Positions 1 through 8,394 are shown, counted from the stretch's first letter. The stretch is 16,101 nt of DNA from Prolixibacteraceae bacterium UBA6162 (GCA_002428215.1 DIUI01000069.1:1-16101), one strand, 5' to 3'. Program-made: numbers and translations. Notes: generated from the letters alone by a model not told the origin.

Positions 1-1199
1 GACCTGAAGTTGAAAATATGACTCCTGGTAATGCCGAAAGAGCGCTCTACAACGATATTCTGAATCTGTCGATTGCCACCACAGAATATGACCAGCTGCA
101 GGGTGTGCTGGAAAAGGTGAGCCGGGTTCTGGAGATCTCTGATCTTCTTTCCGATATTTTAGAAATTCAAGATGTTCGCACAACACTGTTACATGATATT
201 TGCTGCAATGAGCAGATTTGCAGTGCAGCTGAATGGCTGTCGTTTTTGCCTTCCGGGGAATTGGCCCGGCAGCTGATTGAGGGGGTGCCATTAGAGAAAG
301 ACAACCTCACCCGATACCTGAGCGAAGAACGCTATCTTCTTCGGCCACTGCACAATCTTTTCTTTACCCGCGATGCAGCCATGGGGTACAATCAGCATAT
401 GTTCATCGGGAAAATGGCCAACAGGGTACGGGAACGTGAATCTCTGATTGTTGAGGCCATTCTGCGGCACCATCCCTATATCGATACTACTTCGCTTAAC
501 CCCACTCTGGCTTTGCCAACGCCGGGGTTTAATCCGCCTGTAACCCTCGAGGGCGGAGATTTTCAGGTTGTCCGCGAAGATGTGCTGCTTATAGGTACAG
601 GCTTGCGAACCAGTACCAGTGGAATCGACTATGTTATTAGTAAGCTTTGCAGCGAGACCAAGGAGGCAAGACATATTATAGTTCAGGAACTGCCTGCTTT
701 CCCCGAGTCGTTTATCCATCTGGATATGGTCTTCACGGTGCTCGATCGGGATGCTTGTATGGTATATGCCCCCATCGTGTATGAACTTAACCGCTACCGA
801 ACCATTCATGTTGAATTGGATAACGGACGGGTAAAACGTATTAGCCAGGAAGAGAATATCCCACAGGCTCTGAAAAAACTAGGCATTTCGCTGCAGGCTG
901 TAAGTTGTGGTGGCCAGGCCGACACATGGATCCAGGAGCGCGAGCAATGGCACAGCGGTGCAAACTTTTTCTCTTTTGCTCCTGGTAAGATAATTGGCTA
1001 CGAGCGGAATGTTCATACGCTAAATGAGCTTTCGCGACATGGATTCGAGGTGATCTCTGCGACCGAGGTTATGGCTGGTGTTAAACACCCCGGAGAATAC
1101 AACCGCTGTGTGGTAACCATAGAAGGTTCGGAGCTTGCCCGCGGTGGGGGTGGGGCTCGTTGTATGACACTGCCTCTGCGCAGAGGTTTGCTTTCCTGA
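1..1199 (+). CDS. arcA: Arginine deiminase, 5' end cut by window edge
   Basis: This enzyme hydrolyses L-arginine to citrulline and ammonia in the cytoplasm, the first step of the arginine deiminase pathway. Numbering from the ATG at 18, the guanidino-group modifying fold shows FTRD with substrate-binding Asp119, LEGGD with Glu178, HLD with His234 and Asp236, and a C-terminal GGGARCMTLP block carrying the nucleophile Cys382. All expected catalytic residues are present. The ATG at 18 is probably not the start: the frame stays open to the window edge and reads PEVEN before that Met, matching the family's conserved N-terminal PG-x-EVE-x-M segment. I therefore annotate a partial gene, missing perhaps 20-30 residues. 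The methyltransferase gene follows after 4 bases, so the two are likely co-transcribed. No ornithine carbamoyltransferase or carbamate kinase gene lies in the window. Confidence 0.93.
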   Translation, partial: PEVENMTPGNAERALYNDILNLSIATTEYDQLQGVLEKVSRVLEISDLLSDILEIQDVRTTLLHDICCNEQICSAAEWLSFLPSGELARQLIEGVPLEKDNLTRYLSEERYLLRPLHNLFFTRDAAMGYNQHMFIGKMANRVRERESLIVEAILRHHPYIDTTSLNPTLALPTPGFNPPVTLEGGDFQVVREDVLLIGTGLRTSTSGIDYVISKLCSETKEARHIIVQELPAFPESFIHLDMVFTVLDRDACMVYAPIVYELNRYRTIHVELDNGRVKRISQEENIPQALKKLGISLQAVSCGGQADTWIQEREQWHSGANFFSFAPGKIIGYERNVHTLNELSRHGFEVISATEVMAGVKHPGEYNRCVVTIEGSELARGGGGARCMTLPLRRGLLS

Positions 1200-1203
1200 T
1201 TCG

Positions 1204-1761
1204 ATGGAAAATCTATTGCAGATTATGAGGAAATTAACTACAGATGAGCTCGGACGGTCTTCACTTACTGCCTATTCGATGGTTCAAAAGCTGCCGGTTA
1301 CTGTGGTTCTCGACAATATAAGGAGTTGCCACAATATCGGTTCTGTATTTCGAACGTGCGACGCCCTGCTTGTTGAGAAGGTAATGCTTTGCGGTATAAC
1401 CGCTACTCCGCCCAACAAGGAGATCCATAAAGCAGCACTCGACGCCGAAAAGTCGGTGGTCTGGAACTATTTTAGCGATACGGCAGAAGCTATTAAACAT
1501 TTGCGCAGCGAAGGTTGTATGGTTTTCGCAGTGGAGCAGGTAGAAGGGGCTGTTATGCTACCCGATTTTACACCTAAGCCAACCGACAAACTTGCCCTGG
1601 TTTTTGGCAATGAGGTAAAGGGTGTCGATCAGCGAATTATTGATTTGTGTGATGGTGCTATCGAAATACCACAGTTCGGAACCAAACACTCCTTCAATGT
1701 TTCGGTAAGTGCCGGAATTGTGCTTTGGGAGGTGTTTCGGCACTACAGGTCCAAAACATAA
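1204..1761 (+). CDS. SpoU/TrmH-family RNA 2'-O-ribose methyltransferase
   Basis: This is a SAM-dependent methyltransferase of the SPOUT superfamily, expected to methylate a ribose 2'-OH in tRNA or rRNA. The 185 residues are little more than the catalytic domain. Motif 1 is at 38-50 (N-I-R-S-C-H-N-I-G-S-V-F-R, with Asn44 and Arg50). Motif 2 is LVFGNEVKGV at 132-141. Motif 3 is at 153-170 (IEIP, then HSFNVSVSAG). The last two form the trefoil knot that binds SAM. There is no separate N-terminal substrate-recognition domain of the RlmB or TsnR type, so the target is not predictable; tRNA Gm18 (TrmH-like) or wobble-base methylation are both possible. It starts 4 bases after the arginine deiminase stop and is probably translated from the same mRNA. 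The family call is secure, the substrate is not. Confidence 0.9.
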   Translation: MENLLQIMRKLTTDELGRSSLTAYSMVQKLPVTVVLDNIRSCHNIGSVFRTCDALLVEKVMLCGITATPPNKEIHKAALDAEKSVVWNYFSDTAEAIKHLRSEGCMVFAVEQVEGAVMLPDFTPKPTDKLALVFGNEVKGVDQRIIDLCDGAIEIPQFGTKHSFNVSVSAGIVLWEVFRHYRSKT

Positions 1762-1954
1762 CAGAAAAGCGATAGTTCTGAACCCAAGTCGATCAAATTT
1801 CAGCAGCGCAAGGTTTCGGCCTTTTTTTCCAAATGGATTTGTAAGCAATAAACTTGTTCGTTTTAGGGAAAGTTTTTATTTTTAAGAGCTGCATCACAGC
1901 TAATAGCCTTGCTTTTGGTTGCTGCATTTTCTTAACCCCCTAATACCCTTGGCC
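1762..1954. other. Intergenic region with weak terminator and promoter hints
   Basis: This gap separates the methyltransferase gene from the DUF2851 gene. At 1810-1823 AAGG and CCTT flank a 6-base loop and run into a T tract (1822-1828), possibly a weak terminator. A second small inverted repeat, AGCTG/CAGCT, lies at 1887-1901. TAGCCTTG at 1904-1911 is one base off the Bacteroidota -7 consensus TAnnTTTG and could drive the downstream gene, but I found no clear -33 partner. None of these is strong. Confidence 0.3.
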
Positions 1955-3226
1955 ATGACCGAGCAGTTTCTTCATTTTATATGGGAGCACAGACTTTTTG
2001 AGTCAGACTGTCTGTACACTATTGACGGAGAGGCCGTATCCGTTGAATACCCCGGTCTGCGAAACTGCGATGCGGGTCCCGATTTTTCTCATGCCCGCAT
2101 CCGCTTGGGAGATACTTTATGGGTAGGCAATGTGGAGATACACAAAGCTGCATCCGAATGGTACCGGCATGGCCACGATGCGGATGCTGCCTATCAAAAT
2201 ATTATTTTACATGTTGTTGTAAATTCCGACCGGCCAGTACTTCGTCCCACGGGCGAGGAGATTCCAACACTTGAATTACCTTTCCGGTCGGAATTGCTCA
2301 ATACCTATGAAAAACTGCAAACTGCCAATTCGTGGATTGCTTGTGCTGAAAGTTTTCATAGACTGGAGCCGTTTCAGCTCGAAATTGGCTACAGTAGGCT
2401 AATGACTGAGCGTTTGGAGCAAAAAACAGCCGAGACTGCCCGGATGCTTAATGAAACAGGGGCCGACTGGGATGAAACCTTTTATCGGTTGCTGGCCCGC
2501 AATTTTGGTTTCCATGTAAATGCTCTTCCATTTGAGTTGCTTGCAAAATCATTGCCTTTCAGACTGATTGCCCGTCATTCAGATAATCCCTTTCAGGTAG
2601 AAGCGTTGCTTTTTGGGCAATCGGGTCTGCTGCACGATAGTCTTTTGGGTGATGATTATTTTATGGAATTGCGTGAAGAGTATCGCTTTCTGGCCGACAA
2701 ATATCAGCTTCGACCGCTGTCTGGTTATTTATGGAAGTTTTTAAGGCTTCGGCCGGTGAATTTTCCAACGTTGCGACTCGCACAGTTTGCTCAGCTTCTG
2801 GTAAAATCCCCTCAACTATTTTCCCGGTTTACTCAGGTTGAGGAGCTTCGTGAGATTAAAGAATTGCTCGAAGCTGAAGCGACGGGATATTGGTTAAACC
2901 ACTACCGTTTCAATGTGTCTGCAATAAAGAAGGTCAAGCGTTTGGGGCATGGTTCTATCGACAATATAATTGTCAATACATTGGTTCCTCTCCTGTTTTT
3001 GTATGGTGAGCGGCATCAGAAACCATTTTTACAGGAGCGGGCGTTGAATTGGCTTATGGGTATTTCTCCCGAAGAGAATGGGGTAATCAGAAGGTGGAGG
3101 GAGCTTGGGGCCCATGCCCGGTCGATGTTCGATTCCCAGGCATTGTTGCAGCTTAAAAAGGAATACTGCGACAAACGAAGATGTTTAGAGTGCCATGTTG
3201 GCTACCGAATTTTCAAAAAGGCATAA
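1955..3226 (+). CDS. DUF2851 family protein
   Basis: This protein of 423 residues belongs to the uncharacterised DUF2851 family, common in Bacteroidota; its function is unknown. I chose the ATG at 1955 because the conserved family N-terminus (MTEQFLHFIWEHRLF) begins exactly there; an upstream in-frame TTG at 1919 would add 12 non-conserved residues. The N-terminal third holds the strongest motifs: GPDF at 41-44, VEIH at 60-63, HGHDAD at 72-77 and ILHVV at 84-88. The tail has three cysteines (405, 410, 413) in a C-x4-C-x2-C arrangement near the C-terminus, which could bind metal. The spacing between GPDF and VEIH recalls PD-(D/E)XK nucleases, but that is my inference. There is no signal peptide or membrane segment, so it is probably cytoplasmic. 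It converges on the PorE-like gene with a 21-base gap. Confidence 0.85.
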   Translation: MTEQFLHFIWEHRLFESDCLYTIDGEAVSVEYPGLRNCDAGPDFSHARIRLGDTLWVGNVEIHKAASEWYRHGHDADAAYQNIILHVVVNSDRPVLRPTGEEIPTLELPFRSELLNTYEKLQTANSWIACAESFHRLEPFQLEIGYSRLMTERLEQKTAETARMLNETGADWDETFYRLLARNFGFHVNALPFELLAKSLPFRLIARHSDNPFQVEALLFGQSGLLHDSLLGDDYFMELREEYRFLADKYQLRPLSGYLWKFLRLRPVNFPTLRLAQFAQLLVKSPQLFSRFTQVEELREIKELLEAEATGYWLNHYRFNVSAIKKVKRLGHGSIDNIIVNTLVPLLFLYGERHQKPFLQERALNWLMGISPEENGVIRRWRELGAHARSMFDSQALLQLKKEYCDKRRCLECHVGYRIFKKA

Positions 3227-3239
3227 GGTTTAAAAGATC

Positions 3240-3262
3240 GAGCGTCACTATTGTGATGGCTC
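3240..3262 (-). terminator. Possible weak terminator between convergent genes
   Basis: An imperfect hairpin (GAGC/GCTC, then TCAC/GTGA after a small internal loop, with a TATT loop at 3249-3252) overlaps the last codons of the minus-strand gene. Read on the minus strand it is followed by a short, imperfect T-rich stretch. It could end the PorE-like transcript, but it is short and overlaps coding sequence, so support is weak. Confidence 0.25.
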
Positions 3263-5242
3263 TGCTGTATAGGTTTGTATAAAGTCGGTGCTCAATACCC
3301 GAAATTCAGTGCGTCGGTTGATGCCTTGTGCAATAGAACGCTGCTCTTCGGTTTCCAGTTTGCCAATAAATTCTTCGGTGAGAATATCTCCACGGCGGAG
3401 GAAATTATACTGCTGGGCAATTTCTCTTGTAACCGATTTGGGCCAGGTTTCACCATATCCTCTGGCAACAAGTCGCTGGGGATGAATTCCCTTTTCGATA
3501 AGGTAGTTTACTACACTTTGTGCCCTGCGTTGCGACAGATCGAAATTGAACTGTTCACTTCCCACATGATCGGTATGCGCCATCAGTTCTATGGTGATGG
3601 TGGGATTGGTTTGCAGCAACTCGATCAGCGTATCGAGCGCAACTATTGACTCCGGTTCAAGGTTAGCACTTCCAAACGCATAATTGATGTTGTCGAGCTT
3701 TATTGGATTGTCGATGGGTGTGAGGTAGAGGTCTGTTCGAAAATCTTTTGAATCGGTGAGCCCTTCAGTGGTGATATTGGTTTTATCTATAAGGAATCCA
3801 TCTCTGAATCCGGCGACAATATATTCTGTTTCGGGTTGAAGTCTGAGCTGAAACTTTCCATTCTGAGTACGCATCCTGAGATTGGTGCCATCGGTTCCGA
3901 TGATCCTTACCGTTACTCCGTCGAGAAGGGTTCCTGCTTCCTTATTGTATACATCTCCGGCCAGCTGGAAAATAGTTGGAGGTACAAAGAAGGAGTATAG
4001 GTCATCGCTGCGCGAGCCTTTTCGGTTGGAGGTAAACATTCCCTCGTTTCGGTCTTTGATAAAGGCAATGCCAAAATCGTCGTCGGGAGAGTTTACCGGA
4101 TACCCCATATTTTGGATGCTCCATTTTCCATTCTCATCCTTTGTAGCCAGAAACAGGTCGAGCCCGCCCATGCCCGGGTGATAATTGGATGAAAAGTACA
4201 GTTCCCCATTGTCACGCACATAAGGAAACATTTCATCGCCTGGTGTATTGATTTCCTTTCCAAGATTCACCGGTTTTCCAAAACTGGCGCCGTTCTTTAC
4301 CGCCATCCAGATATCTTTCCCTCCAAAACCTCCGGGCATATCGGAAACAAAGTAGAGGGTGTCTCCGTCGGGTGAAAGTGCAGGATGGGCAGCCATCAGT
4401 GAATCGCCACCCAACTCCAGTATTTGCGGTTGAGCCCAACTACCCCGGACCTGCGAAGTGGCAAAAATTTGCGGAGAGGTTGGCTGGCTTCGGGAATATG
4501 AACTCCGTGTAAAGAGCATACGGTCTCCGATTCCTGAAAGTGCAGCGGCACCCTCTTCGTCGCTTGTGTTTACAATGCTGTTTGTCTCAATTGGCTGCGG
4601 TTCGCCCCAGCGCTGACGCTGAACATTGTATTGCGAACGAAATAAATCCGAAAAGTATTGACCGGTAATCATGTTTTTGCGTTTGCCGGTGGCAGCTTTA
4701 CGAGTGGAGGAGAAAATGATTTCGTTCTCGCGACCTCCAACAAATACCGGACTGAAATCGCTTTCTCGTGAGTTGAGTTCCCGTATCGGATTGATGATGT
4801 GTTTGGTAGGGTTTGACATCCATTGCTGTGTGCGCCCAATGGCTTCTATTCCATTCAATGCCTGAAGATCACCGGGGATTTCCTCGAGATATAGACGATA
4901 ATTTTCCAGAGCCTCTTCGTAGCGCTGGGTGGCTCTGAGCATCTCAGCATACCATAGCATCGCTTTGGGATCGGGGTGACTGCGACGAACAGCATTCCGG
5001 TAGTATAAGACGGCCATTTCATATTGGCCTATGTGGCGATAACATTCCGCAATTGCATAGGTGTACTCCATGCGCTTGTCGCGGTCTTTCTCCTTGCGAC
5101 TGGCCTTTCTATATCCCTCAATGGCTTTGTAGTACTCTCCAATCTCCTGTGCATTTAAGGCTACACGACTTGTTTTGGCTGTGGAACATGCCTCCAGAAC
5201 CAAAATCAGGGAAATAAGTATGAGCCAGTAGGAAAGTCTCAT
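3248..5242 (-). CDS. porE: PorE-like lipoprotein: TPR, WD40-like propeller, CRD and OmpA domains
   Basis: This is a predicted outer-membrane lipoprotein of 664 residues with the domain order of PorE, the type IX secretion system component first described as PG1058 in Porphyromonas gingivalis. A short hydrophobic signal leads to the lipobox LEAC, with Cys19 as the lipidation site. TPR-like helices fill about 30-135. PD40/WD40-like blades cover about 160-420, with the repeated signatures LSPDGDTLYFVSD and GELYFSSN. A carboxypeptidase regulatory-like fold lies at about 425-505, and an OmpA peptidoglycan-binding domain at about 520-650 with HTDHVG and LSQRRAQSVV. The likely role is to anchor the secretion machinery to peptidoglycan. 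It is transcribed alone, convergent with the DUF2851 gene. TPR-PD40-OmpA proteins also occur as paralogues outside secretion, so the exact orthology is not certain. Confidence 0.82.
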   Translation of the reverse strand: MRLSYWLILISLILVLEACSTAKTSRVALNAQEIGEYYKAIEGYRKASRKEKDRDKRMEYTYAIAECYRHIGQYEMAVLYYRNAVRRSHPDPKAMLWYAEMLRATQRYEEALENYRLYLEEIPGDLQALNGIEAIGRTQQWMSNPTKHIINPIRELNSRESDFSPVFVGGRENEIIFSSTRKAATGKRKNMITGQYFSDLFRSQYNVQRQRWGEPQPIETNSIVNTSDEEGAAALSGIGDRMLFTRSSYSRSQPTSPQIFATSQVRGSWAQPQILELGGDSLMAAHPALSPDGDTLYFVSDMPGGFGGKDIWMAVKNGASFGKPVNLGKEINTPGDEMFPYVRDNGELYFSSNYHPGMGGLDLFLATKDENGKWSIQNMGYPVNSPDDDFGIAFIKDRNEGMFTSNRKGSRSDDLYSFFVPPTIFQLAGDVYNKEAGTLLDGVTVRIIGTDGTNLRMRTQNGKFQLRLQPETEYIVAGFRDGFLIDKTNITTEGLTDSKDFRTDLYLTPIDNPIKLDNINYAFGSANLEPESIVALDTLIELLQTNPTITIELMAHTDHVGSEQFNFDLSQRRAQSVVNYLIEKGIHPQRLVARGYGETWPKSVTREIAQQYNFLRRGDILTEEFIGKLETEEQRSIAQGINRRTEFRVLSTDFIQTYTAEPSQ

Positions 5243-5338
5243 TATTGGTATAAACTATCGCGGCGTAAAAGTAAATTTTATTTGCCTAAATATAATGCAA
5301 CTAACGACGCTATTGCGGTGGTTAGTATGGTGCATGAT
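5243..5338 (-). promoter_or_regulatory. Upstream region of the PorE-like gene, weak promoter candidate
   Basis: On the minus strand TACTTTTA (5273-5266) is one base off the Bacteroidota -7 consensus TAnnTTTG and lies about 23 bases before the start codon. A possible -33 TTG at 5300-5298 is spaced slightly too far away. This is a candidate only. Confidence 0.25.
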
Positions 5339-5372
5339 AAAAAAACGGGGCATTCCCTAAAGGAATACCCCG
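5339..5372 (-). terminator. Intrinsic terminator of glutamine synthetase gene
   Basis: An 11-bp stem (5346-5356 with 5362-5372) with a 5-base loop is followed on the minus strand by seven T residues (5345-5339). The one non-Watson-Crick position (5351/5367) is a G.U wobble in minus-strand RNA but a C/A mismatch in plus-strand RNA, so the structure favours the minus strand. It lies 38 bases beyond the glutamine synthetase stop codon, separating that gene from the PorE-like gene. Confidence 0.85.
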
Positions 5373-5409
5373 GATTTCAAAACCAACTAAAACCAAAAGT
5401 ATGAATGAT

Positions 5410-7599
5410 CTATCGCACAAAAAGCAGTTCGCGGTATTTGGGAAGAGGCCAGAGTTCATTGTCGACCACCAGTTCGAGTTTGTCGATATGATAGCGAATT
5501 TGTGCCAGGAAGGGATATACGGTAGTATCGTATGCCTTAGCCTTTTCGATGGTGTCTTCGATTGCGTTTGCCACCTTCCGTGCTTCTGTCATTTCGTATA
5601 CCATCTTTTTGATGGACGAGATTCTGGTTCCCATCTCTTTAATCAGTTCAATACGGCCAGACGAAAGTGCATCGTAATCTTTGGCATCGAGCACCTCTTT
5701 CATATAGCGTACATTTTCGAGCAGCATGGTTTGATATTTTACTGCCACCGGCACAATATGATTGATGGAAAGGTCGCCAAGCACCCTTGACTCAATCTGA
5801 ATCTTCTTAATAAATTTTTCGTACTCAACTTCTACGCGGCCGTGTAACTCTTTGGAATCGAAAACATCGAGCTTTTCGAAGAGTTTCACGCTCGACGCAT
5901 GCATATAGGCGGCCAGTGAGTCGGGTACGTTTTTGATGTTGGTAAGTCCGCGACTGGCAGCTTCTTCTACCCACTCCTGACTGTATCCATTGCCGTTGAA
6001 CCGAATCGGTTTGGAGGCAACAATTAACTGTTTAAGAACCTGGAAGATGGCTTCGTCACGCTTGGTTCCGGCCTCGATTAAAGCATCGACTTCAGTTTTA
6101 AATTTATCGAGCTGATCGGCCACTACGCTATTAAGAACGATAAGGGCAGATGCACAATTGGCAGAAGAACCTACCGCTCTGTATTCAAAACGGTTGCCCG
6201 TAAAGGCAAATGGAGACGTTCGGTTGCGGTCGGTGGTATCGAGAATGATTTCAGGTATTCTGCCGATATTGAGTTTGAGTGCAGTTTTCTCATCGGGTGT
6301 CATCTTTCGGTCGGTCACAGCCTCTTCCATCAGGTCGAGCATCCGGGAAACCTCTGTTCCAAGGAATACCGAAACGATCGATGGCGGAGCTTCGTTCGCT
6401 CCCAAACGATGTTGGTTAGAAGCCGTAAGAATACTGGCTCTGAGAAGATCCTGGTGGTCGTATACGGCTTTAAGTGTATTGATTACAAAGGTAAGGAACT
6501 GCAGGTTGCTCTTTGGGTTCTTTCCGGGAGAATATACGTTTACCCCGGTGTTGGTAGTCAGCGACCAGTTGTTGTGTTTTCCTGAGCCATTAACACCCGA
6601 AAAGGGTTTTTCGTGGAACAGAACCCTGAATTTATGACGACGGGCCACTTTGTGCATCAGATCCATAATCAGCTGGTTGTGGTCGTTTGCCAGGTTCATC
6701 TCCTCGAAAATGGGGGCAACCTCGAATTGGTTGGGGGCAACTTCGTTGTGACGGGTTTTTACCGGAATTCCCAACTTATACGATTCGTTTTCAAGTTCAA
6801 TCATAAAGCGGTTCACCCGGGTAGGAATCGAACTGAAATAGTGGTCTTCCAACTGCTGGTCCTTGGCTGAAGAGTGACCCATCAGAGTTCTTCCTGTCAG
6901 CATAAGATCCGGCCGTGCCATAAATAGGGCTTCGTCAATCAGGAAATACTCCTGCTCCCAACCCAGATTGGCCTGCACCGAGGTTACTGATTTGTCGAAG
7001 TATTGGGCTACCGCTGTTGCAGCATTGTCAATCGCTCTAATGGATCGAAGCAGTGGTGTTTTGTAATCGAGAGCTTCGCCTGTGTAGCTTATGAAAATGG
7101 TTGGAATGGTAAGGGTGGTCTCGCTGATAAATGCAGGGGACGATGGATCCCACGCGGTATAGCCTCTGGCCTCAAAAGTTTGGCGAATACCTCCGCTGGG
7201 GAACGACGATGCGTCGGGTTCCTGCTGTGCAAGCAAATCGCCGCGGAAGGCTTCAATAACCCCACCTAAACTCGAGTGTTCTATAAAAGCGTCATGTTTT
7301 TCGGCTGTCCCATCGGTCAACGGGTGAAACCAGTGCGTATAGTGGGTTGCACCATTTTCAAGAGCCCAGGCCTTCATGCCTTGCGATACCTGCTCGGCCA
7401 TTTTGCGGTCGATGGCGGTTCCCTTTTCAATGGCTTCCATAACTGCCTTGTATGCATCGCGCGACAGGTATTTTTTCATCTTGGGCTGATCAAAGACCAG
7501 TTTGCCATAAAAGTCGGAAGTTAAAACTTCATCACGGACGATTGGACCGGGCTCCCGGTTCAATACCTCCTCTAATGCTTTAAATCTGAAAAATGCCAT
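5410..7599 (-). CDS. glnN: Glutamine synthetase type III
   Basis: This enzyme makes glutamine from glutamate, ammonia and ATP in the cytoplasm and is the main entry point of ammonium into metabolism. At 729 residues it has the length of type III enzymes, well above type I or II. Visible active-site blocks are WEQEYF (214-219), the stretch 281-296 containing RHNEVAP and QFEVAP, HEKPFSGVNGSGKHNNWS (329-346) and a later NRFEYRAVG carrying the conserved arginine. The type III N-terminal domain precedes the catalytic core, and the C-terminal region is largely helical. The ATG at 7599 gives the expected N-terminus and is preceded by a perfect -7 promoter element. The gene is monocistronic, with its own terminator. 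Some authors use glnA for this gene; glnN is the name used for type III enzymes in Bacteroides. Confidence 0.96.
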   Translation of the reverse strand: MAFFRFKALEEVLNREPGPIVRDEVLTSDFYGKLVFDQPKMKKYLSRDAYKAVMEAIEKGTAIDRKMAEQVSQGMKAWALENGATHYTHWFHPLTDGTAEKHDAFIEHSSLGGVIEAFRGDLLAQQEPDASSFPSGGIRQTFEARGYTAWDPSSPAFISETTLTIPTIFISYTGEALDYKTPLLRSIRAIDNAATAVAQYFDKSVTSVQANLGWEQEYFLIDEALFMARPDLMLTGRTLMGHSSAKDQQLEDHYFSSIPTRVNRFMIELENESYKLGIPVKTRHNEVAPNQFEVAPIFEEMNLANDHNQLIMDLMHKVARRHKFRVLFHEKPFSGVNGSGKHNNWSLTTNTGVNVYSPGKNPKSNLQFLTFVINTLKAVYDHQDLLRASILTASNQHRLGANEAPPSIVSVFLGTEVSRMLDLMEEAVTDRKMTPDEKTALKLNIGRIPEIILDTTDRNRTSPFAFTGNRFEYRAVGSSANCASALIVLNSVVADQLDKFKTEVDALIEAGTKRDEAIFQVLKQLIVASKPIRFNGNGYSQEWVEEAASRGLTNIKNVPDSLAAYMHASSVKLFEKLDVFDSKELHGRVEVEYEKFIKKIQIESRVLGDLSINHIVPVAVKYQTMLLENVRYMKEVLDAKDYDALSSGRIELIKEMGTRISSIKKMVYEMTEARKVANAIEDTIEKAKAYDTTVYPFLAQIRYHIDKLELVVDNELWPLPKYRELLFVR

Positions 7600-7629
7600 A
7601 GGATTGTGTTTTAAATTTTACGTTTGACT

Positions 7630-7637
7630 CAAAAGTA
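7630..7637 (-). promoter_or_regulatory. -7 promoter element of glnN
   Basis: On the minus strand TACTTTTG is a perfect match to the Bacteroidota -7 consensus TAnnTTTG and lies 30 bases before the glnN start codon. The -33 element is not obvious: the nearest TTTC (7657-7654) is only 16 bases away, so the promoter may depend on an activator. Confidence 0.5.
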
Positions 7638-7854
7638 GCGTTGTGGAATGCTGGAAAGTAAAATTATAGGGGGTATTTGCCATAAATTCATATAATTTTA
7701 ACATTAGGGGTGTAAAAAATAGGGTAAAAGAAATAAAAAAGCATAAAATCAATAAACTACCCTCTTTTTAATAGTAGGTTCTTTCGAAAATATATGTAAT
7801 ATAATTTCTCTCCACTTTAATTTTCCATGGTGGGAAAACGGTTGGAGTAATTAT

Positions 7855-7886
7855 TTTGCTTAATCCTGATTTTTAACCCAATTTTG
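7855..7886 (+). promoter_or_regulatory. Promoter of the cyclophilin gene
   Basis: TTTG at 7855-7858 is followed after 20 bases by CAATTTTG (7879-7886), one base off TAnnTTTG. Spacing fits the Bacteroidota sigma factor. The predicted transcription start lies about 25 bases before the ATG at 7917. Confidence 0.5.
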
Positions 7887-7916
7887 CAGACTGAAATCTA
7901 AAAATTTATACGAACT

Positions 7917-8360
7917 ATGCTTAAAGCCGATATCCACACCTCAAAAGGTGTTATGAAAGTGCTCTTTTACGAAGATGATGCTCCTTTAACAGTTGCTAAT
8001 TTTGTTAAGCTTAGCCAACAGGGATACTACGATGGATTAACCTTTCACCGCGTAATACCCGATTTTGTTGTGCAGGGTGGATGCCCTAACGGAACAGGTT
8101 CGGGGGGGCCGGGTTACACAATTCCCTGTGAGCTAAAGGGCGAAAACCAGTACCACGACCGTGGCGTTCTCTCAATGGCCCATGCTGGCCGAAATACAGG
8201 TGGGTCTCAATTTTTTATTTGCCATAGTCGCAGGAACACTGCACATCTGGATAGAAACCATACCTGTTTTGGTAAAGTTTACGAAGGTTTGGAAGTTATC
8301 GATCTTATCAGGGCGGGCGATCTTATCGAAAAGATTGTAATAGAAGATACTGAGGCATAA
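7917..8360 (+). CDS. Cyclophilin-type peptidyl-prolyl cis-trans isomerase
   Basis: This enzyme speeds cis-trans isomerisation of peptide bonds before proline and helps proteins fold. At 147 residues it is a single minimal cyclophilin domain without signal peptide or lipobox, so it should act in the cytoplasm, unlike the longer exported paralogues common in this phylum. The catalytic Arg45 sits in [13 protein letters not shown] (43-55). The active-site Gln53 and GSQFF (96-100) are present. [10 protein letters not shown] (110-119) corresponds to the region with the cyclosporin-contacting Trp of human cyclophilin A, replaced here by His110, as is usual in bacteria that lack that Trp. It lies upstream of rpsO, which has its own promoter, so it is probably transcribed separately. 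Confidence 0.93.
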   Translation: MLKADIHTSKGVMKVLFYEDDAPLTVANFVKLSQQGYYDGLTFHRVIPDFVVQGGCPNGTGSGGPGYTIPCELKGENQYHDRGVLSMAHAGRNTGGSQFFICHSRRNTAHLDRNHTCFGKVYEGLEVIDLIRAGDLIEKIVIEDTEA

Positions 8361-8364
8361 TTTA

Positions 8365-8394
8365 TTGTGGGATTAAATTAAATACCTATATTTG
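8365..8394 (+). promoter_or_regulatory. Promoter of rpsO
   Basis: TTG (8365-8367), 19 bases, then TATATTTG (8387-8394) match the Bacteroidota -33/-7 consensus perfectly. This is the best promoter in the window. Transcription should begin near 8400, giving a leader of about 80 bases before the rpsO ATG. Confidence 0.75.

Larger units (their letters stand above)
7600..7916. other. Divergent AT-rich promoter region between glnN and the cyclophilin gene
   Basis: This 317-base gap holds promoter candidates for both flanking genes near its two ends, described separately. The middle (about 7670-7850) is very AT-rich and contains no open frame, hairpin or repeat that I can support. It could hold further nitrogen-responsive control sites, but none is recognisable. 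Confidence 0.6.

Noticed and set aside
18..20. ATG at 18 as the true start of arginine deiminase
   Set aside because: The frame is open to the window edge and encodes PEVEN directly before this Met, matching the conserved family N-terminus, so the gene begins upstream.
291..809. Minus-strand open frame of 172 codons inside the arginine deiminase gene
   Set aside because: It lies wholly within a conserved enzyme on the other strand and its product has no recognisable domain or start context.
1919..1954. TTG start for the DUF2851 protein
   Set aside because: The family N-terminus begins at the ATG at 1955; the 12 extra residues look non-conserved.
5401..5790. Plus-strand open frame of 129 codons opposite the glnN 3' end
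   Set aside because: It overlaps conserved glutamine synthetase coding sequence antisense, and the product is Cys/Phe/His-rich without a family match.
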